Assembly (NCBI GenBank): GCA_020048255.1
Contig: JAIFMR010000205.1
Location: forward strand, 1 to 10,284
Direction of reading: 5' to 3'
Length of the DNA: 10,284 nucleotides
Source of the DNA: Rhodoferax sp.
GTDB lineage: Bacteria; Pseudomonadota; Gammaproteobacteria; Burkholderiales; Burkholderiaceae_C
Part shown: positions 6,491 through 10,284 of the stretch, piece after piece
How the letters are laid out: every line of letters starts with the position of its first letter
How positions within the stretch are numbered: the stretch's first letter is position 1
Translations under genes and position numbers: made by a program
Notes under the pieces: model-generated
Database searches by the model: none
What the model was told of the DNA's origin: nothing
The model's input: the letters and a program-made list of their open reading frames with translations, nothing else

Positions 6491-8401
6491 GTGACCGATC
6501 TCGTCTTCAGTCAGAGCGCCAGCGGGGTAACGACCGCGCTTGTGTTTGGCGCGGACGATGGGCCATCTACACATTTTGACCTGACACTGACCGGCACCTT
6601 GCCGGGCCTGACGTTTGCCGCCCGTGTGTCGCCTGTGGCCCGCGTGACTTTGACAGGGGTGTTTGGCGATGTGCTGACACTCAGCGCAGCAGTAAGCTAT
6701 TACACCAACACCTCGCGGCCAACGGTTTATCAGTCTCGCACGTTTGCGCAAGTGGCCGTGCCGACAGAATGCGGCGTGTTGCAGCCCGAGCCACCAGCGG
6801 TCAAAAGCATCAGTGAGGTGTCCGCAACGTGGACGGATGCACAAATATCCAGCACGGTCATCAACGCAGCATACGACACCGCGCAGCGCACCGACACACC
6901 GCAGACGGTGGGGTTCTCGGAAGCAGCCCGCATCGACAGCCCTCAGTTGCGCAGTACGATGCAAGAGGGCGATCACCGGTGGCTACGCTTTTTCAGCCGG
7001 TTCCAGGAGGCCGACCGGCTAGCTGCGGCCCGCCTGACCGGCCAGTTTGAGGACGGCTTGAAAGACCGCAGGCCGACCATAAGCAGCTTTTTTGGCGAAT
7101 CCGTGCGCCTTGAAGCCCTGCGATACCACGGCAGTGCTGGTGCAGCCCGGCCCGTTGTGATTGGGCGCTACAGTCGGTTTCAAGAAGCCTGGGTTCCCCG
7201 ACCCGGCCAGTATGTGCCGCCCGTCACTCCGCCTGTGGTGCCGGAGTATTGGGGGCCGGACTTGCTGTTCAAGTGCCCGCCCGGCACGGTGCATCTGGTG
7301 TTTGGCTATGACTGCACCAGCACCACAGGTCAATCGCTTTTTGCCATTCTTCCAGCAAGGTTCTACATGACCGCCCACAGCATCTACGCTCAGCGTCTTC
7401 CTGATCTGGCAGACATCCCCATCTTTGAGGCCAGCATCGCAGCCGATTCTGGCTCCTACTGTTGGAGCCTGTCGGCCAGCGGGCCAGGTGGCCTGTTTGA
7501 CTTGTTGGCCCCTGTGGACGGCCTGCCTGCCCAGATCAAGCTCACCCTTAATGGCATCCCTTGGGTATTTGCCATTGACAGCATCAGCCGCAATGTCTCG
7601 TTTGGCAAAACCGGTTCCAGCATCCAGGGTCGATCTGTCACCGCCCTGATTGCCGCGCCCTACCTGCGCAGCGAGCAGCGCATTGAACCTGATGAAAAAA
7701 CCGCCCAACAACTCGCGATCCAAAATCTTGCTGGCACCGGCATTGGTCTAGATTGGGGTATAGGCGCAGGAGCATTGGCCAACGGCGGCATGATCGACTG
7801 GACCGTCCCCGCAGGCGCCTACAGCCGCCAAGGCACCGCACTGGAAGCCGTTAGCCGCATCGTGCAAGCTGCAGGCGGCTACCTGCAAAGCCACCGTAGC
7901 CTACCAACCTTGCTGGCCCGCCACCCTTATGGCCAGCGGATTGGCGACAACCCCGGCGCACCCTGGGGCTGGATGATCGGCCCAGCGGATGTTGAACTCG
8001 CCCCTGACGCTCTGATCACTGAGTCCATTGAACGCCAGGATGGCCCAGACATCAATGCTGTCTATGTCTCAGGCACCAGCCACGGCGTTCTAGCGCTGGT
8101 CAAACGCACCGGGAGCGCCGCCGACAAACTTGCCAACATGGTCACCGACTCGCTAATCACCCACGTTGATTGCGCCCGTCAAGCCGGGTTAGCCGTTTTA
8201 GGCGCTGCTGGCCACAAATACGCTGTGCGCCTTGACCTGCCGGTGCTGACCGGATCTGGCCAACCCGGCGTGCTCGATGTGGGTCAACTTGTGCAAGTCA
8301 ATGTCAGCGCCCCCTGGCGTGCTCGCGTTCGGTCGGTGTCGGTTTCAGCCAAGCGCCCAAGCCTGCGCCAAACCGTGACACTGGAAAAACATTCAGCCTG
8401 A
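6491..8401 (+). CDS. Phage tail hub / tip protein, 636 residues
   Basis: The start is GTG at 6491, 2 bases after the previous stop; no in-frame ATG lies nearby and the first residues MTDLVFSQSASGVTTALVFG fit a beta-rich start. Residues 1 to about 90 are a small beta domain. Residues about 114-235 carry nine 14-15-residue units with a Phi-x-[ED]-[AG]-x-R pattern. A Pro/Val-rich hinge follows (VPRPGQYVPPVTPPVVPEYW). From about 290 to the end, the order of strands and motifs (FEASIAADSGSYCWSLSASG, LTLNGIPWVFAIDSISR, WTVPAGAY, a final RVRSVSVSAKR and LRQTVTLEKHSA) matches the hub proteins (gp27/Mu gp44-like fold) that sit under the tail tube. It probably closes the tube and anchors the other tip proteins. 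Hub assignment rests on memory of related sequences and on gene order. Confidence 0.78.
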   Translation: MTDLVFSQSASGVTTALVFGADDGPSTHFDLTLTGTLPGLTFAARVSPVARVTLTGVFGDVLTLSAAVSYYTNTSRPTVYQSRTFAQVAVPTECGVLQPEPPAVKSISEVSATWTDAQISSTVINAAYDTAQRTDTPQTVGFSEAARIDSPQLRSTMQEGDHRWLRFFSRFQEADRLAAARLTGQFEDGLKDRRPTISSFFGESVRLEALRYHGSAGAARPVVIGRYSRFQEAWVPRPGQYVPPVTPPVVPEYWGPDLLFKCPPGTVHLVFGYDCTSTTGQSLFAILPARFYMTAHSIYAQRLPDLADIPIFEASIAADSGSYCWSLSASGPGGLFDLLAPVDGLPAQIKLTLNGIPWVFAIDSISRNVSFGKTGSSIQGRSVTALIAAPYLRSEQRIEPDEKTAQQLAIQNLAGTGIGLDWGIGAGALANGGMIDWTVPAGAYSRQGTALEAVSRIVQAAGGYLQSHRSLPTLLARHPYGQRIGDNPGAPWGWMIGPADVELAPDALITESIERQDGPDINAVYVSGTSHGVLALVKRTGSAADKLANMVTDSLITHVDCARQAGLAVLGAAGHKYAVRLDLPVLTGSGQPGVLDVGQLVQVNVSAPWRARVRSVSVSAKRPSLRQTVTLEKHSA

Positions 8402-8416
8402 TAAGAAAAAATCACT

Positions 8417-8659
8417 ATGGCCCTTGCGTCCACCAACCTTTATCGCGCCCTGCGCGAGCTGCTGCCAGAGCAACCACTGCAAGTCGCCACTGTGGCCAGT
8501 GTCAATGCGGGGCTTGGCACCTCAATCATCACATGGCCTGGAGGCAACACCCAGACTGTGCGTGGGACCGGCGTTGCCCCCACCAATCTGGCCTTTGTGC
8601 GCAATGGCGTGATCGAGGGCGAGGCGCCCAGCCTGACTACCGAACTTATTGAGGTTTGA
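8417..8659 (+). CDS. Small beta-rich tail protein after the hub, 80 residues
   Basis: The protein starts MALASTNLYRALRELLPEQP, a short helix, followed by a compact beta pattern: LQVATVASV, SIITWPGGNTQTVRGTG, LAFVRNGVIEGEAPSL. The order strand - PGG turn - strand - FVRNGVIEGEAP recurs, as I remember it, in small proteins directly after the hub gene of many proteobacterial phages. It may be an OB-like barrel that forms part of the tip or central spike, but no function is known to me. It starts 15 bases after the hub stop, with only a weak A-rich leader (8402-8410) in place of a Shine-Dalgarno. The stop TGA at 8657-8659 is 2 bases before the next ATG. Confidence 0.7.
   Translation: MALASTNLYRALRELLPEQPLQVATVASVNAGLGTSIITWPGGNTQTVRGTGVAPTNLAFVRNGVIEGEAPSLTTELIEV
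8651..8654 (+). promoter_or_regulatory. Ribosome binding site choosing ATG 8662 over TTG 8656
   Basis: GAGG at 8651-8654 is 7 bases before ATG 8662 but only one base before the in-frame TTG at 8656. The spacing favours the ATG, so the membrane protein is 125 residues, not 127. Confidence 0.6.
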
Positions 8660-8661
8660 AA

Positions 8662-9039
8662 ATGACCGATACCCCCCTGCGCCGCTACGTTGACACCCAC
8701 GAAGGGCGAAGACGTGCTACTGACGAACTGTTGCCCCATCCACACGACAACACCGAGGCGTGCCCCGGAGGTTGCGAGGACATTCTGGTCATGGAAGACG
8801 CAGTATGCAAATCCCGCGCTAACTTTGTCCGCCTTGGTCGTGTTGAGGAATTGCTGGCTATCAACAGCGCAAAGATCGACACCAACAGCCGTGAAACCAG
8901 CGAGATTTTGTCTTTGATGCGTGAAGGCGAAGCATTCTTCAAATTCTCAAAGAAGATCGGTGACGTACTCAAGTGGATGCTTGGCATTGCCTCAGCCGTT
9001 GCTGTGTTTTGGGCATCAGTGAAAGGGTGGAAACTATGA
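8662..9039 (+). CDS. One-span membrane protein of the lysis cassette, 125 residues
   Basis: The protein has a long hydrophilic head, a probable short coiled coil near residues 55-90 (VEELLAINSAKIDTNSRETS), and one C-terminal hydrophobic span at about 104-120 (LKWMLGIASAVAVFWAS) ending in KGWKL. The layout resembles XhlA-type haemolysin-like or lysis-accessory proteins encoded beside holins, so a role in membrane targeting or in tuning lysis is likely; this is inference. The head also holds His26, His28, Cys34, Cys38 and Cys49 in a 24-residue stretch. The topology cannot be settled by eye; the basic C-terminal KGWKL and short tail fit a tail-anchored protein with the head in the cytoplasm. Its stop overlaps the holin start (ATGA at 9036-9039). 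Confidence 0.68.
   Translation: MTDTPLRRYVDTHEGRRRATDELLPHPHDNTEACPGGCEDILVMEDAVCKSRANFVRLGRVEELLAINSAKIDTNSRETSEILSLMREGEAFFKFSKKIGDVLKWMLGIASAVAVFWASVKGWKL
9023..9027 (+). promoter_or_regulatory. Ribosome binding site fixing the holin start at 9036
   Basis: AAGGG at 9023-9027 is 8 bases before ATG 9036. An earlier in-frame ATG at 8973 lies deep inside the preceding gene with no such site and would add a Cys-rich leader of 21 residues, so 9036 is preferred. Confidence 0.6.
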
Positions 9040-9260
9040 CACTTATTGACAACGCCAGCCAAATCTTGCGCAAAGCATGGAGCGTCAAGATGGCTTTGCT
9101 GACTACGCTTTTTGCAACGCTGGAGGTGCTGCTACCCGCAATTGCTCCGACTATTCCTCCTGGCACTATGGCTAGTATTGCTTCAGAATCTATTGTTCTT
9201 TCAGTTGCAGTAGCAGGGGTTGTAATCGTTTGGCTTTGGGTTTGGGATAATAAGCTATGA
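9036..9260 (+). CDS. Putative holin, 74 residues
   Basis: The protein reads MTLIDNASQILRKAWSVKMA at its start and has two hydrophobic spans: about 17-37, with a mid-span Glu30, and about 52-70 (VLSVAVAGVVIVWLWVW), followed by a short DNKL tail. Size, two spans and position directly before an endolysin fit a small holin that forms inner-membrane holes at the time of lysis. The first 45 residues resemble, from memory, the phage family with an ISNAS-x-WKSWSVRLA-type start (DUF7940-like holin candidates); the second span looks unlike those I recall. It overlaps the previous gene and the endolysin, each as ATGA, so the three should be made together. DNA here is distinctly AT-richer than in the tail genes. 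Antiholin control by an alternative start is not evident. Confidence 0.72.
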   Translation: MTLIDNASQILRKAWSVKMALLTTLFATLEVLLPAIAPTIPPGTMASIASESIVLSVAVAGVVIVWLWVWDNKL

Positions 9261-9724
9261 GAAGACTTAGCTTAAACGGACAGCGCAAGCTCAAAGAATT
9301 CGAGGGCTGTAAGCTGACAGCCTACCGCTGCCCCGCCGGAGTTTGGACGCTGGGCTACGGCTTTATCGATGGCGTGAAGCAAGGCGACACCATGACACAA
9401 GTGCAGGCTGACCAGCGCCTGATCTATGAACTGCGCGAGTACGAAGCCGCTGTTTTCGTTGCCACATACGGACAAGTCGCACAGAACGAATTCGATGCCT
9501 GTGTAATTTTGACTTGGAACATCGGTATCCGTGGAATGGAACGCTCAACTGTTATCCGTGAGCATAACAAGGGTAATAAAGCGGCAGCAGCTAAAGCCTT
9601 TGGATTGTGGAACAAAGCTGGTGGCCGGGTAATGAAAGGCTTGGTTCGCAGAAGGGCAGTAGAAGCCGCGCTGTACCTCACTTTGCGGGGTGTTGTTGAA
9701 GCGTTCTTTGCGAGGTTCGCATGA
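9257..9724 (+). CDS. Endolysin, GH24 lysozyme (muramidase), 155 residues
   Basis: The enzyme would cut the beta-1,4 bond between N-acetylmuramic acid and N-acetylglucosamine in peptidoglycan. The GH24 signature is clear: EFEGCKLTAYRCPAGVWTLGYG with Glu16, then position 25 and Thr31 in the T4-lysozyme spacing of E-x8-[D/C]-x5-T. Position 25 is Cys, so the triad is Glu-Cys-Thr. The usual later motifs are present: EFDACVILTWNIG, STVIREHNKG, and FGLWNKAGGRVMKGLVRRR near the end. Length is normal for a single-domain phage lysozyme. There is no signal peptide or SAR span at the N-terminus (MRRLSLNGQRKLK), so export must depend on the upstream holin. Cys18 and Cys25 sit as Cys44 and Cys51 do in P1 Lyz. 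The start overlaps the holin stop and the stop overlaps the next start, both as ATGA. Confidence 0.93.
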   Translation: MRRLSLNGQRKLKEFEGCKLTAYRCPAGVWTLGYGFIDGVKQGDTMTQVQADQRLIYELREYEAAVFVATYGQVAQNEFDACVILTWNIGIRGMERSTVIREHNKGNKAAAAKAFGLWNKAGGRVMKGLVRRRAVEAALYLTLRGVVEAFFARFA

Positions 9725-9939
9725 GCTACGAAGGCCCACTTCGTCGGCACCGGGATATGCAAAAGACACTGATGATTGTCGCTAATGCTGACAGTTTTGC
9801 TGCGCTAAAGCAGCCGCCAATCGCACCAAAACCTTTGAATCTCGCTGTACTGCCCGAGGAATTACTGAAACCCGCACAGCCTGACCCAGGCTACATGGAC
9901 AGGCCGCGTAACCCAAACTGGCGGGGGACACATGACTAA
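9721..9939 (+). CDS. Small unrecognised protein after the endolysin, 72 residues
   Basis: ATG at 9721 overlaps the endolysin stop (ATGA) and has GAGG at 9712-9715, 5 bases away, so it is probably translated. The protein begins with a basic stretch (MSYEGPLRRHRDMQ), then a short hydrophobic run (TLMIVANADSFAAL) too short and polar for a confident membrane span, then a Pro-rich half (QPPIAPKPLNLAVLPEE, PAQPDPGYMDRPRNPNW). I do not recognise it. Its place after an endolysin is where Rz-like spanins often lie, but it lacks the membrane anchor and coiled coil expected of Rz and the lipobox expected of Rz1. It overlaps the next gene by 8 bases. Confidence 0.6.
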   Translation: MSYEGPLRRHRDMQKTLMIVANADSFAALKQPPIAPKPLNLAVLPEELLKPAQPDPGYMDRPRNPNWRGTHD

Positions 9940-10120
9940 CCAAGAGATTTTTGAATTCGATCTCAAAGTTCGTAGCGTACCTGATCGGATTGCAGAGCTT
10001 GAAAAAGACCCTGTGCGGGCTGCATCACTTGCACGAGCAAGACAGAATCTAAGGGTGTGGATGAATGCAGAATACCCAGAAAGATTGTATAAGAACAACA
10101 AAGATGGGGGATATACATGA
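9932..10120 (+). CDS. Small helical unrecognised protein, 62 residues
   Basis: The start ATG at 9932 has a G-run (9923-9927) 4 bases ahead and overlaps the previous gene by 8 bases. The protein is charged and probably mostly helical: MTNQEIFEFDLKVRSVPDRI, then AELEKDPVRAASLARARQNL and RVWMNAEYPERLYKNNKDGG. It has no membrane segment or cysteine. I do not recognise the family. It may be a small phage protein unrelated to lysis. Its stop overlaps the next start as ATGA at 10117-10120, and the tight packing with good ribosome sites makes real expression likely. Confidence 0.62.
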   Translation: MTNQEIFEFDLKVRSVPDRIAELEKDPVRAASLARARQNLRVWMNAEYPERLYKNNKDGGYT

Positions 10121-10284
10121 CTGACAGCAAGATTACTCCAGAAGCTGAAAAGCGATGTGCTGCCCATTCCTTGCAAGAGCAGCTTGAACAGTACCGTGCT
10201 ATCCAAGCGGCTGAACTTGCTATCGCTCGCAAAAGGTTCAGATCGCATGATCAGGATGATATTCAGACTGCTTTTGAGGGCGAT
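10117..10284 (+). CDS. N-terminal part of an unrecognised protein (cut by window end)
   Basis: ATG at 10117 lies 6 bases after a G-run (10106-10110) and overlaps the previous stop as ATGA. The frame stays open for 56 codons to the window end. It begins MTDSKITPEAEKRCAAHSLQ, continues with a likely helix (EQLEQYRAIQAAELAIARKR) and ends DDIQTAFEGD. It shows no signal peptide, lipobox or membrane segment so far. I do not recognise it; a small DNA-packaging, regulatory or accessory protein would all be possible. The missing C-terminus decides. Confidence 0.6.
   Translation, partial: MTDSKITPEAEKRCAAHSLQEQLEQYRAIQAAELAIARKRFRSHDQDDIQTAFEGD

Noticed and set aside
8656..8661. TTG start for the one-span membrane protein
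   Set aside because: GAGG is one base from this TTG, too close, but 7 bases from ATG 8662.
8973..9035. Upstream ATG extending the holin by 21 residues
   Set aside because: The leader overlaps the previous gene fully, is Cys/Trp-rich and unrelated to holin starts, and lacks a ribosome site; ATG 9036 has AAGGG at good spacing and the ATGA overlap typical of this operon.
9180..9260. Frameshift fusion of the holin's last hydrophobic span to the endolysin as a hidden SAR domain
   Set aside because: No slippery site is evident at the ATGA overlap, the span is followed directly by a stop, and ordinary translational coupling explains the arrangement.
1..10284. tRNA, rRNA, CRISPR array, insertion sequence, integrase, attachment site or rho-independent terminator
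   Set aside because: Genes fill the window with gaps of at most about 15 bases; no clover-leaf, spaced repeat, transposase, or GC hairpin with a T-run was found by eye.

Overview
This is a stretch of a tailed-phage genome, most likely a siphovirus-like prophage of a GC-rich betaproteobacterium. Host and lifestyle are inferences from codon use, base composition (about 62% GC by hand count at 1501-1620) and the tail-protein families, some recalled from memory; no integrase, attachment site or host gene is visible. Every supported gene is on the + strand. They are packed with gaps of at most about 15 bases, or overlap as ATGA or by 8 bases, so this looks like one late operon. No stretch over 300 bases lacks a gene, and I see no internal promoter, terminator, RNA gene, insertion sequence or CRISPR array.

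Region 1 (1-8659) is the tail-tip module. It begins with the last 32 codons of a gene that is probably the tape measure. Next come a 132-residue minor tail protein (107-505), a very large tail protein of tandem beta-type repeats (605-4000, with its start separated at 511-573), a third tail protein (4004-5173), a LamG-domain tail-fibre-like protein (5218-6096, with its start separated at 5175-5303), a small beta-rich protein (6093-6488), a 636-residue tail hub protein (6491-8401) and an 80-residue beta-rich protein (8417-8659). Together they probably form the tail tip and receptor-contacting parts.

Region 2 (8662-9724) is the lysis cassette: a one-span membrane protein with a cytosolic-type head and a Cys/His cluster, a two-span holin-like protein, and a GH24 endolysin. 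It is more AT-rich (about 41% GC by hand count at 9161-9280). The holin would open the inner membrane and let the endolysin reach the cell wall. No Rz/Rz1 spanin pair is recognisable. Region 3 (9721-10284) has three small unrecognised genes, the last cut by the window edge.

Most notable: two tail genes (511/605 and 5175/5218) each appear to have lost an internal N-terminal segment, leaving the start one frame away from the body. In both cases a shift of +1 restores the frame, and in both the upstream frame ends CCC-codon-codon-stop exactly where the body resumes. This may be two similar small deletions, an assembly fault, or a pair of +1 ribosomal frameshift sites. Other points are a roughly seven-fold domain repeat in the giant tail protein, a 14-15-residue repeat of about nine units ahead of the hub domain, and a Glu-Cys-Thr endolysin with a second cysteine placed as in the disulfide-regulated P1 lysozyme but with no SAR domain.
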